From Sphingomonadales bacterium (GTDB lineage: Bacteria; Pseudomonadota; Alphaproteobacteria; Sphingomonadales; Sphingomonadaceae), in the NCBI GenBank assembly GCA_016714795.1, contig JADKCA010000006.1:124001-188000 (forward strand): a DNA stretch of 64,000 nucleotides, written 5' to 3'. The position numbers and the translations under genes were made by a program. The notes under the pieces are model-generated. The model saw only the letters and a program-made list of their open reading frames with translations. It was not told where the DNA came from and ran no database searches. Position 1 is the stretch's first letter; every line of letters begins with the position of its first letter. Positions 1 through 7,700 of this stretch are shown here, piece by piece.

Positions 1-1079
1 CCGACGCGTCGCTGATTTCGGACGAGAGTTATACCGCCACCGATTCCGGAGGGCTGGTCTATCCGTTCGAAGGCAAGGCTCCGGCGCGCGGGGAGGTTCT
101 GCGTGTGGCCCCCAGCCTGCGTTGGGCGCGGATCACCATGCCGGGCTCTCTGGGCCATATCAATTCGTGGCTGCTGGACGATCATGACGGCCATGTTGCC
201 GTCGTCGATTGCGGCCTGCGCGTGCCCGATTGTGCGGACGACTGGAAAAAGCTGTTCAAGCACGGCCTCAAGGGCGAACATATCTCGCGCGTGTTCGGCA
301 CGCACATGCACCCGGATCATATCGGGCTGGCCGGCTGGCTGACCAAGAAGAACGGCATCGACATCTGGATGACACGCGGCGAAATGCTGACCGCGCGGAT
401 GATGGTGGCGGAGAATGAAAACGCGCTGCCCGAAGAGATGCTGATCGCGCAGCGCCGCGCCGGGTGGGATGAAGCCGCCATAGAAGCGCAGCGCGCGCAA
501 GGCTGGGGCCGGATGATGCGTGTCATGTATCCGCTGCCCAAGGGCTATCACCGCATCATGGACGGCGATGTGCTGGATTTCGGCAAGGCCAGCTGGCGCG
601 TCGTGGTCGGCTCCGGCCACAGCCCGGAACATGCCTGTTTGTGGGATGAGACCAACGGCGTGCTCGTTTCCGGCGATCAGGTGCTGCCACGCATCAGTTC
701 CAACGTCTCGGTCAATATTTCAGAGCCCTATGCCGATCCGCTGGGCGAATGGCTGGCGTCGATTGACAAGCTGCTGGCCGTGCTGCCCGGCGATCTTCTG
801 GTCTGCCCCGCGCATGGCGATCCGTTCAAAGGGTTGCACCATCGGCTGGAAGCGCTGCGCGATGAACATCATGCCCGGCTCGACCGCGTGGAGGCCTTCA
901 TCCGCAAGGAGCCCGCGCGCGTCGTCGATTGCTTCGGCCTGATCTTCAACCGCAAGATCGAAGGCGAGCAGGCCTCGCTCGCCACCGGCGAAGCGCTGGC
1001 GCACCTGCGCTGGCTGGAACGCAATGGCCGCGCCAGATGCGATGAGGTGGACGGGGTCTACTGGTTCAGCGGGGCGTAA
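1..1079 (+). CDS. MBL-fold metallo-hydrolase, 5' end cut off by the window
   Basis: The reading frame is already open at base 3 and ends with TAA at 1077-1079, so the start lies to the left of the window. The protein carries the metallo-beta-lactamase-fold metal motif THMHPDH (HxHxDH), followed by GSGHSPEH, SGDQ and a late CPAHGDP, which supply the other metal ligands of the fold. It is therefore expected to be a two-metal hydrolase of the glyoxalase II/lactonase-like superfamily. The substrate cannot be read from the sequence. A GTG at 105 could start a shorter product, but clear coding sequence lies upstream of it, so I treat the gene as partial. Confidence 0.85.
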   Translation, partial: DASLISDESYTATDSGGLVYPFEGKAPARGEVLRVAPSLRWARITMPGSLGHINSWLLDDHDGHVAVVDCGLRVPDCADDWKKLFKHGLKGEHISRVFGTHMHPDHIGLAGWLTKKNGIDIWMTRGEMLTARMMVAENENALPEEMLIAQRRAGWDEAAIEAQRAQGWGRMMRVMYPLPKGYHRIMDGDVLDFGKASWRVVVGSGHSPEHACLWDETNGVLVSGDQVLPRISSNVSVNISEPYADPLGEWLASIDKLLAVLPGDLLVCPAHGDPFKGLHHRLEALRDEHHARLDRVEAFIRKEPARVVDCFGLIFNRKIEGEQASLATGEALAHLRWLERNGRARCDEVDGVYWFSGA

Positions 1080-1133
1080 GTTCAACCTTGCTCCGCTCGT
1101 GCTGAGAAGGAACCCCGCTTCTTGCCCAGCCCC

Positions 1134-1652
1134 TCAAAACGGAACGTCATCATCCAGATCGCTGTCGAACGGGCCGCGACCGCCGCCGCCAGAGGGTGCG
1201 CCACCGCCGAATGAGCCGCCGCCACTGCTGCCACCCCATTCGTTGCCGCCGCCCGCATTGCCGCCGCGTGACTGACCGCCACCCTGACCGCCGCCGCCTT
1301 CACCGCGCCCGCCGAGCAGAACCAGTTCGCCCCGGAAGCGCTGGAGCACGACTTCGGTGATCGACTTTTCATGGCCGTCACGATCCGTATATTTGCGCGT
1401 CTGCATCGCGCCTTCGATGTAGCAGGTCGACCCTTTGCGCAGATATTGCTTGGCAACGCGGCCCAGATTTTCGTTGAAAATCACGATATTGTGCCATTCG
1501 GTCTTTTCGCGGCGCTCGCCCGAGGCCTTGTCCGTCCAGTTTTCTGACGTAGCGATGGAGAAGGAGACGACTTCGCCGCCATTGTTCATCGCCCGCGCTT
1601 CGGGATCGCGCCCCAGATTGCCGACCAGAATGACCTTGTTGACGCCCGCCAT
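1134..1652 (-). CDS. ssb: Single-stranded DNA-binding protein
   Basis: 172 residues. An N-terminal OB fold of about 110 residues (starting MAGVNKVILVGNLGRDPEAR) is followed by a Gly-rich linker and the acidic tip DDDVPF, which in SSB family members docks repair and replication partners. It coats single-stranded DNA during replication, repair and recombination. I chose the ATG at 1652 because it gives the canonical SSB N terminus. The AGAGGGG ribosome-binding site upstream overlaps the end of feoB, leaving only 13 bases between the genes, so ssb may be partly co-transcribed with feoAB. Confidence 0.96.
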   Translation of the reverse strand: MAGVNKVILVGNLGRDPEARAMNNGGEVVSFSIATSENWTDKASGERREKTEWHNIVIFNENLGRVAKQYLRKGSTCYIEGAMQTRKYTDRDGHEKSITEVVLQRFRGELVLLGGRGEGGGGQGGGQSRGGNAGGGNEWGGSSGGGSFGGGAPSGGGGRGPFDSDLDDDVPF

Positions 1653-1665
1653 GAGAGACCCCTCT

Positions 1666-3510
1666 TTACAAACCGAATGATTTTGCCACCCAATATGTGG
1701 CCCCTGCTGCGACATAGGCGAGCGCGAACAAATAGCCAACCATGAAAAGCGGCCAGCGCCAGCCATTGGTTTCGCGCCGAACGACTGCGATGGTCGAGAT
1801 ACATTGCGGCGCAAAAACAAACCACGCCAGAAACGCGAGCGCGGTGGCCAGGCTCCAGCGGCCCTTCAATTGCTCGGTCAAACCCTTGTTCTGCGCATCC
1901 TCATCGCCCTCGATGGCATAGGTCGTGGCAAGCGCCGAAACCGCCACTTCGCGCGCGCCCATGGCGGGAATGATCGCCAGCGCAATGTCGCGGTTGAAGC
2001 CGATGGGTTCGATCACCACCGCAATTGCATTGGCCATGCGCCCGGCAATCGAATGATCAATCTGGCTGGTGGCAGAACCCTCCTCGACACGCGGGAAGCT
2101 GAGCAGCAGCCACAGGATCATCGTGGTCACCGCGATGATAGATCCTGCGCGTTGCAGGAACACAATGGCGCGCTGCCACAGGCCCAGCAGCAGGTTGGAG
2201 AGGATCGGCAACTGGTAACGCGGCAATTCCATCAGAAAGCCCATGCCCTTGCCCTTGGTCACCGTCCGGCGCAGCACGAGCGCGGCCAGCATCGCGCCGA
2301 TGATACCGGCCAGATAAAGTGCGAACAGCACCAGCCCCTGCAGGCCGATCCCCGGCCCTACCGCGCGGTCCGGAATGAAGGCCCCGATGATGATGGCATA
2401 AACGGGCAGCCGCGCCGAACAGGTCATCAAGGGCGCAATCAGGATGGTCGTCAGCCGGTCCTTGGGGTCTTCAATCGTCCGCGTCGCCATGATGCCCGGA
2501 ATCGCGCAGGCAAAGGAGGAGAGCAACGGAATGAACGCCCGGCCGGACAGGCCTACACTGGCCATCATGCGGTCCATCACAAAGGCCGCGCGGACCATAT
2601 AGCCGGTCTGCTCCAGCGTGAGGATGAAGGCGAACAGGATCACGATCTGCGGCAGGAAGACAACCACCGCGCCGACGCCCGCAATCAGGCCATTGTTGAT
2701 GAAGTCCGTCACCAGCCCCGGCGGCAGCGTTGCCCCCACCCAGTCCTGCATGGCAACAAAGCCCGCATCAATCGCATCCACAAAAGGCGTCGCCCACGCA
2801 TAGACCGCCTGAAACATCACGAACAGGATGGCCGCCAGCAGCAGCGGCCCAATGACCGGGTGGAGCGCCACGCTGTCCAGCGCGCGCGTGCGGGCACGGC
2901 TGGGAGCCTCGCTGATCGTGGCATCCGCCGCCAGTTGCCGCGCGCGATTGCGCACCGTCGCCACATCAGTGGGGACATGCGGCACCGGCTTTTGCTGGAC
3001 GAGCGTTTCGAGTGCCGCAAGCAATTCAGCCGTCCCGCGCCGCCGCACGGCCACCGTTGGGATGACGGGAATGCCCAGCGCATCCTGCAATTGCTGCGCA
3101 TCCAGCCGCAGTCCGTCCCGCTCTGCCATGTCCACCATGTTGAGCGCCATCACGCAAGGGAGCCCCAGCGCGACAAGTTCCAGCGCGAAGCGCAGATGAT
3201 TTTCCAGATTGCCCGCATCCGCCACGATGATCAGCGCATCGGGCCGCCGCTCGCCGACCTGCTTTCCCATCAATACGTCATGCGTCACCTGCTCGTCCGG
3301 GCTGGCCGGATCAAGGCTGTATGTGCCGGGCAGGTCGATCAGTTCGACCGGGCGACCATCGGGCAGAATCAGCCGCCCGCTGTGCCGTTCCACCGTGACT
3401 CCGGGATAATTGCCGGTCTTTTGCCGCGCACCGGTCAGCGCGTTGAACAAGGCAGATTTGCCTGCATTGGGATTGCCCGCCAGCGCAATCAGAGGGGCGG
3501 CCCCGCTCAT
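1666..3510 (-). CDS. feoB: Ferrous iron transporter FeoB
   Basis: 614 residues, inner-membrane Fe(II) uptake protein. The N-terminal G domain shows GNPNAGKS (about 12-19, P-loop), DLPG (about 59-62, G3) and NMVD (about 124-127, G4). Two Gate-type membrane halves follow. The start at 3510 overlaps the feoA stop in an ATGA arrangement, indicating translational coupling. A longer in-frame start exists upstream but would run through feoA. It is somewhat shorter than the roughly 770-residue E. coli protein, which is common in this group. Expected to be expressed under iron limitation with feoA. Confidence 0.96.
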   Translation of the reverse strand: MSGAAPLIALAGNPNAGKSALFNALTGARQKTGNYPGVTVERHSGRLILPDGRPVELIDLPGTYSLDPASPDEQVTHDVLMGKQVGERRPDALIIVADAGNLENHLRFALELVALGLPCVMALNMVDMAERDGLRLDAQQLQDALGIPVIPTVAVRRRGTAELLAALETLVQQKPVPHVPTDVATVRNRARQLAADATISEAPSRARTRALDSVALHPVIGPLLLAAILFVMFQAVYAWATPFVDAIDAGFVAMQDWVGATLPPGLVTDFINNGLIAGVGAVVVFLPQIVILFAFILTLEQTGYMVRAAFVMDRMMASVGLSGRAFIPLLSSFACAIPGIMATRTIEDPKDRLTTILIAPLMTCSARLPVYAIIIGAFIPDRAVGPGIGLQGLVLFALYLAGIIGAMLAALVLRRTVTKGKGMGFLMELPRYQLPILSNLLLGLWQRAIVFLQRAGSIIAVTTMILWLLLSFPRVEEGSATSQIDHSIAGRMANAIAVVIEPIGFNRDIALAIIPAMGAREVAVSALATTYAIEGDEDAQNKGLTEQLKGRWSLATALAFLAWFVFAPQCISTIAVVRRETNGWRWPLFMVGYLFALAYVAAGATYWVAKSFGL

Positions 3511-3749
3511 GCCGCCGCTTCCACAGAAATGGCCGCCGCCTGAACACTGCGCAGGCCCAACGTCATCCGTCCCAGCCGGATGGCGAGCGGATCGCGGCTC
3601 CACAGCACGCCGCGATGCAGCAACTCCACTGATGCGCCAATATCCAGCCCCATCGCCCGCAGGCGACGCGCCGCACCTTCGCCCAGCGCCTCCCGGTCAA
3701 TCCCGGTTACGACCGCAGCACGGCCCAGAGGCAGTTCATCCAAGGTCAC
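3507..3749 (-). CDS. feoA: FeoA family protein
   Basis: 80 residues, a single SH3-like FeoA domain (start MTLDELPLGRAAVVTGI, conserved segment LRAMGLDIGASVELL). FeoA is a small cytoplasmic partner that supports FeoB-mediated Fe(II) import. It is the first gene of feoA-feoB, with a 4-base stop/start overlap to feoB. A Fur-like inverted repeat lies 24-40 bases upstream of the start, consistent with iron-responsive control. No separate feoC is visible. Confidence 0.93.
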   Translation of the reverse strand: MTLDELPLGRAAVVTGIDREALGEGAARRLRAMGLDIGASVELLHRGVLWSRDPLAIRLGRMTLGLRSVQAAAISVEAAA

Positions 3750-3772
3750 AGGCGCGCGTCGACTCCAGCTAA

Positions 3773-3789
3773 TTGCAATTCATTCGCAA
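3773..3789 (-). promoter_or_regulatory. Candidate Fur-type operator of feoAB
   Basis: The 17-base element TTGCAATTCATTCGCAA is an imperfect inverted repeat (outer TTGC/GCAA arms intact) between feoA and COQ9. It resembles the TTGC-n9-GCAA style of alphaproteobacterial Fur boxes. Its place just upstream of feoA supports an iron-repression role. This is inferred from motif and position only. Confidence 0.5.
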
Positions 3790-3818
3790 TAGGGAGTGTG
3801 CAGATCAAGTGCAAGGCA

Positions 3819-4481
3819 TCAGGCCGGATAGCGCAGCCGCCCCAGAAACCGCGCCGGGGAGAAATGCCGTCCGGAACCGGACGTGAGCCGCGCCTTGGCT
3901 TTTTCAAACCGCATGATCCCTTCAATCCGCCGGGCCAGAAACGCCCGCGTGTCGGCGAGACCGTCGCTGTCATCATTGACGAAGATCAAAGCGGTGGCGG
4001 CATAGACCGCGCCCAGCGTCACGCGCTTGGTGTAATGATTATAATCGGTTGCGGTATCGCCTGCCGCGCGCCACATCGCATCTGCTGCCCGCCAGCCGAG
4101 CGACAGCGCCTTGGCGGCGTTCTGCGGCATGGCAAGAATGCCCTGCGCGCGCCGCAATGCCTCTGTGTGCGGAGCCATGATCTTGAGCCGCGCCATCACC
4201 AGCGCGCTGATCTTCTCGCGGATTTTCATGGCCGCCAACGCTGATTCGGGCAGCCGCGCTGCCATGTCTTCATCCACGCTGGCAAACCAGGCGTCGATCA
4301 TCTCCACCGCGCCACCTTCAAATGTCAGCCGGGCAATATCGGGATTGAGCCCAAGCCGCGCGGCTGACGAATCGAGCGCGGCCTTGCTCCACCCGTCAAA
4401 CGCCGCGTCCGCCGCCAGCGCGCGCGCCAGCACAGGGCGCAGTTCATCCAGCGTCATGTCGTTGAGGTCAGGGGCAACCAT
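3819..4481 (-). CDS. COQ9 family protein
   Basis: 220 residues. The C-terminal half matches the COQ9 family (segments around LSLGWRAADAMWRAAGD and DYNHYTKRVTL). COQ9 proteins bind lipid or quinone intermediates and assist a late hydroxylation step of ubiquinone synthesis. The ATG at 4481 is preceded by AAGGA at good spacing. A much longer open frame upstream is antisense to the next gene and not real. It is followed, across an iron-regulated intergenic region, by feoA on the same strand. Function is assigned by family only. Confidence 0.87.
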   Translation of the reverse strand: MVAPDLNDMTLDELRPVLARALAADAAFDGWSKAALDSSAARLGLNPDIARLTFEGGAVEMIDAWFASVDEDMAARLPESALAAMKIREKISALVMARLKIMAPHTEALRRAQGILAMPQNAAKALSLGWRAADAMWRAAGDTATDYNHYTKRVTLGAVYAATALIFVNDDSDGLADTRAFLARRIEGIMRFEKAKARLTSGSGRHFSPARFLGRLRYPA

Positions 4482-4577
4482 GGACTCGTTCCTTCGCCAA
4501 AGGGCGGTGACACATGCTCCTAAGGCTGTTAATCTGCCGCCGTCAATCAAACTCATACAAGTTGGGGGATCGTGTTT

Positions 4578-5138
4578 ATGGCAAAGTTTTTCGGCAATCT
4601 GAATGCCGTGCTGGTTGCGGGCGTCGTGTTGATGCTGGCGGTGATCTTTGGCGCGGCAGGCGGCTATAATGGCACACAATTGTTGCGCTGGGCGCATGTC
4701 ATCAGCGGCATCATGTGGATCGGCCACCTTTATTATTTCAACTTCACCCAGATGACGGCAATGCCCAAGATTCCGGCAGAGCTGAAGCCGGGCGTATCGA
4801 AGTTCATCGCCCCCGAAGCGCTGTTCTGGTTCCGCTGGGGTGCCGCCGCAACCGTCGCCACCGGTCTCGCGGTTGCGATTATGGCGGGCTATGCCCACCA
4901 GGCTTTCACGCTTCAGGAACCGTATCGCCTCATCGGCATCGGCATGTGGCTGGCCCTCATCATGGCGTTCAACGTGTGGTTCGTGATCTGGCCGGCGCAG
5001 CAAAAGGCGCTGGGTCTGGTCGAAGCCGATGACGCGACCAAGGCCGCGTCCGCGACGCGCGCGATGATGTTCAGCCGCACCAACACGCTGCTTTCCATCG
5101 CCATGCTGTACTGCATGATCGCAGCCAATCACGGCTAA
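4578..5138 (+). CDS. PuuD/DUF989-like multi-pass membrane protein
   Basis: 186 residues with four or five predicted membrane helices and the conserved patch RWAHVISGIMWIGHLYYFNF. This matches the N-terminal membrane domain of PuuD-type urate hydroxylases (DUF989), but the C-terminal cytochrome c domain of full-length PuuD is absent. An enzymatic role in urate oxidation is thus unproven; a heme-linked membrane redox role is possible. I chose the ATG at 4578 because GGGGG lies 9 bases upstream. A GTG at 4572 would be too close to that site. Confidence 0.75.
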   Translation: MAKFFGNLNAVLVAGVVLMLAVIFGAAGGYNGTQLLRWAHVISGIMWIGHLYYFNFTQMTAMPKIPAELKPGVSKFIAPEALFWFRWGAAATVATGLAVAIMAGYAHQAFTLQEPYRLIGIGMWLALIMAFNVWFVIWPAQQKALGLVEADDATKAASATRAMMFSRTNTLLSIAMLYCMIAANHG

Positions 5139-5144
5139 GGCCGA

Positions 5145-6023
5145 CTACCTCCGGTCGGGCTGGCGCACCAAGACCAGCGCCAGCCCGACCAGAATGCCGC
5201 CTGCCCAGTCAGCAGGCGCAAGCGTTTCTCCATAGGCCAGCCAGCCGATCATCGAAGAGACGAAGGGCTGGATCAGAAACGCCAGCCCGATAACCAGCGG
5301 CGGAACCCGCCCCAGTGACAGCACCAGCAACCCCTGCCCCACAATCTGGCTGACCAGCGCAAGGCCGAGCAGTGGCATCCAGCTCCGCGGCCAGATCGCG
5401 CCTTCCAGCACCAGCGCCGCCATAAGCAAAGGCAGCGCACTGAACGCGGTGGACCAAGCCAGCACATTCCATTGCGGCAAGGCTCCCCGCACGCGCTCAA
5501 TCCCGATCAGGTAAAAAGTATAGGCCACACCGGCAAACAGGCAGAGCAAGTCGCCCGCCAGATGCCGCGCGGAGAGTTCAGCAGATCGACCCAGCAGCAG
5601 AGTTCCGCCGGCGAGCGCCAGCAGCAGCGCCGCACCCTGCCAGCGCGATGGCCAGAGCCGCAGCACGAGAAAGCCGTAAATCGGGTAGATCAGGCTGGCG
5701 GCATTGCCCAACAACGTCGCATTGGCGAGCTTGGTCTGGAGGATGCCGCTATGCCAGCTGCCCAGATCGGCGGCAAAGAACAGTCCGGCAAAGGCCATCC
5801 ACCCGATCTGGCGACGAGAGACCGGCCTGATCCCTTCAAATGACGCCGCCAGCAATACCAGCACCGGCAGTGCCAGCGACAACCGCCAAAAGGCCGACGC
5901 AACCGGTCCCACTTCCGCATGGCGCACCATCCACGGCCCGAGTGCCAACGCGACGTTCGCGCCCAGCAACGCCGCCAGATCGCGCAGACGGAGTCCGTCG
6001 CCGCCAGTTCCTGCTTGCTCCAT
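5145..6023 (-). CDS. EamA/DMT family transporter
   Basis: About 292 residues with ten hydrophobic segments in two homologous five-helix halves, as in EamA drug/metabolite exporters (RhaT/YdcZ-like fold). Substrate is unknown. Three in-frame ATGs (6038, 6029, 6023) are possible. I prefer 6023 because GGGG sits 9 bases upstream. The gene is divergent from the Old Yellow Enzyme gene at 6077, and only about 50 bases separate them, so they share a promoter region. Confidence 0.85.
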   Translation of the reverse strand: MEQAGTGGDGLRLRDLAALLGANVALALGPWMVRHAEVGPVASAFWRLSLALPVLVLLAASFEGIRPVSRRQIGWMAFAGLFFAADLGSWHSGILQTKLANATLLGNAASLIYPIYGFLVLRLWPSRWQGAALLLALAGGTLLLGRSAELSARHLAGDLLCLFAGVAYTFYLIGIERVRGALPQWNVLAWSTAFSALPLLMAALVLEGAIWPRSWMPLLGLALVSQIVGQGLLVLSLGRVPPLVIGLAFLIQPFVSSMIGWLAYGETLAPADWAGGILVGLALVLVRQPDRR

Positions 6024-6076
6024 GCTCATCCGCCCCATATCGAGGCCAACGAACCAAGTTGCAAACAGGAACCCAT

Positions 6077-7159
6077 ATGCCCAGCCTTTTTGATCCCGTG
6101 ACCTTGGGGGCAATTGAATGCCCCAACCGCATTCTCATGTCTCCCTGCACGCGCGGGCGGGCAGACCCGAACGGCTTTATCCCCACGCCGATCATGGGCA
6201 CCTATTATGCGCAACGGGCGTCTGCCGGGCTGCTGATTTCCGAAGGCGTTGGCGTCAGCAAGGAAGGATTGGGCTGGCCGTCAGCACCCGGCATCTGGAC
6301 CGAGGCACAGACAGAGGGCTGGAAGCCGGTAATTGAGCAAGTCCACAAGGCAGGCGGGCGCATCGTCTGCCAGCTCTGGCATATGGGCCGTATTGTCCAT
6401 TCGGTGTTCACCGATGGCCAGCCGCCGGTGTCTTCCTCCGCCACGCAAGCCCCCGGCAAGGCGCACACGCCCAAGGGTCGGTTCGACTATGACGTGGCGC
6501 GGCCGCTGGAGCTGTCGGAAATTCCGCGCCTGATCGACGATTACCGGCTGGCGGCAGAAAATGCCAAAAAGGCTGGCTTTGACGGCGTCCAGTTGCACAG
6601 CGCCAATGGCTATCTGCTCGACCAGTTCCTGCGTGGAAACGTCAACCATCGCGAAGATGCCTATGGCGGCTCCATCGCGAATCGCATCCGCCTGACCACC
6701 GAAGTGACGGCGGCCCTGTGCGACGTGTGGGAACCGGGCCGCGTCTCCGTGCGTCTTTCGCCCAATGGCGACTCGCAGGGTTGTGATGACAGCAATCCCG
6801 AAGCGCTGTTCACCGCCGCTGCCGCCGCGCTCTCCGCGCTCAATATCGGCTTCCTCGAACTGCGCGAGCCGGGGCCGGACGGCACCTTTGGCAACACAGA
6901 CGTACCCAAGCAATCGCCCGCGATCCGCAAGGTATTCAAGCAGGCGCTGGTGCTGAATTCCGATCTGACGGCGCAGAGTGGTCAGGCCCTGCTGGATAGC
7001 GGCATGGCCGAAGCCGTCTCATATGGCCGCGCCTTCATGGCCAACCCGGATCTGCCCCGCCGCTTTCAGGACGGTTTGCCGCTCAACAAGATCAAAGGCC
7101 CCGTCACCTGGTACTCGCCGGGCGAAGAAGGCTATACCGATTATCCGTTCGCGGCGTGA
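6077..7159 (+). CDS. Old Yellow Enzyme family alkene reductase
   Basis: 360 residues, a TIM-barrel FMN oxidoreductase related to NemA/XenB. Substrate-binding residues are seen in LHSANGYL (HxxN) and RGNVNHREDAYGG; the late GRAFMANPDL segment is the phosphate/FMN site of the family. It is expected to reduce activated C=C bonds or nitro compounds using NAD(P)H. The ATG at 6077 has AGGA 7 bases upstream; earlier starts are shadows of the divergent transporter gene. No local regulator (NemR-like) is visible. Confidence 0.92.
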   Translation: MPSLFDPVTLGAIECPNRILMSPCTRGRADPNGFIPTPIMGTYYAQRASAGLLISEGVGVSKEGLGWPSAPGIWTEAQTEGWKPVIEQVHKAGGRIVCQLWHMGRIVHSVFTDGQPPVSSSATQAPGKAHTPKGRFDYDVARPLELSEIPRLIDDYRLAAENAKKAGFDGVQLHSANGYLLDQFLRGNVNHREDAYGGSIANRIRLTTEVTAALCDVWEPGRVSVRLSPNGDSQGCDDSNPEALFTAAAAALSALNIGFLELREPGPDGTFGNTDVPKQSPAIRKVFKQALVLNSDLTAQSGQALLDSGMAEAVSYGRAFMANPDLPRRFQDGLPLNKIKGPVTWYSPGEEGYTDYPFAA

Positions 7160-7164
7160 ATCCC

Positions 7165-7192
7165 CGTCGCCCCCGCCTGCGCGGGGGCGACG
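7165..7192. repeat. GC-rich intergenic hairpin repeat
   Basis: CGTCGCCCCCGC, then CTGC, then its exact complement in reverse: a 12-bp-arm hairpin just after the OYE stop. The same core occurs in the paired repeats at 20929-21014 and 52489-52572, so this is a solo copy of a dispersed element. It may double as a transcript end between two converging genes. Confidence 0.7.
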
Positions 7193-7211
7193 TGATCTTG
7201 GCGGTCGGGCC

Positions 7212-7697
7212 TCAGTTCCAGCTTTCCCGCGCCAGCCAGGCCTGCACCTTTTTACGCAAGCTCGCCTGAACCAGCACAATCGTCGCCATCCAGATCGCCA
7301 CCAGCGCGGCGAGCGACAACAGCCAGTCTGCCCCAAAGCCGAACGCCACAAAAAACACCACAAACGCCCAGACGATCAGCGTCGTCCGGATGTCGAGCGA
7401 GTAGCGTAACCAGCCATGGATCGGCGCAAAGGCGATGACATTGCCCTCGCTCAACGGCGCAGCCTCGCGCACGCGCTCCACCTGACCGCCATCGACCAGC
7501 CCGAACGCGTCAAACCGCCCGGCGCGCAAATAGCCCTCACCGCGTTCAAAGCTGAAGCGGTTAGCGCCCAGATCATGCACCAGATAATGCGCGGCAAAGC
7601 CATTGCGGACGCGCTCGAACCGGACATCGTCCAGTGCCGCCTCGCGCACGGCATAGCTCAGGCGACCGCGCACCAGTTCATTCACATCAACCGCCAT
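7212..7697 (-). CDS. Hypothetical protein with two C-terminal membrane helices
   Basis: 161 residues that I cannot assign to a named family. The first 90 residues are soluble and mixed alpha/beta in appearance (starting MAVDVNELVRGRLSYAV). Residues about 105-150 form two hydrophobic segments, followed by a short basic tail. It starts 3 bases after the rnr stop on the same strand, so it is almost certainly translated from the rnr transcript. The tight link hints at a conserved RNase R-associated membrane protein, but nothing in it indicates a reaction. Confidence 0.75.
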   Translation of the reverse strand: MAVDVNELVRGRLSYAVREAALDDVRFERVRNGFAAHYLVHDLGANRFSFERGEGYLRAGRFDAFGLVDGGQVERVREAAPLSEGNVIAFAPIHGWLRYSLDIRTTLIVWAFVVFFVAFGFGADWLLSLAALVAIWMATIVLVQASLRKKVQAWLARESWN

Positions 7698-7700
7698 CGC

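Noticed and set aside
1804..3543. 579-residue plus-strand open frame opposite feoB
   Set aside because: Antisense to a clear feoB; basic, low-complexity composition rich in Arg/Gln/His as expected for a GC-rich shadow frame.
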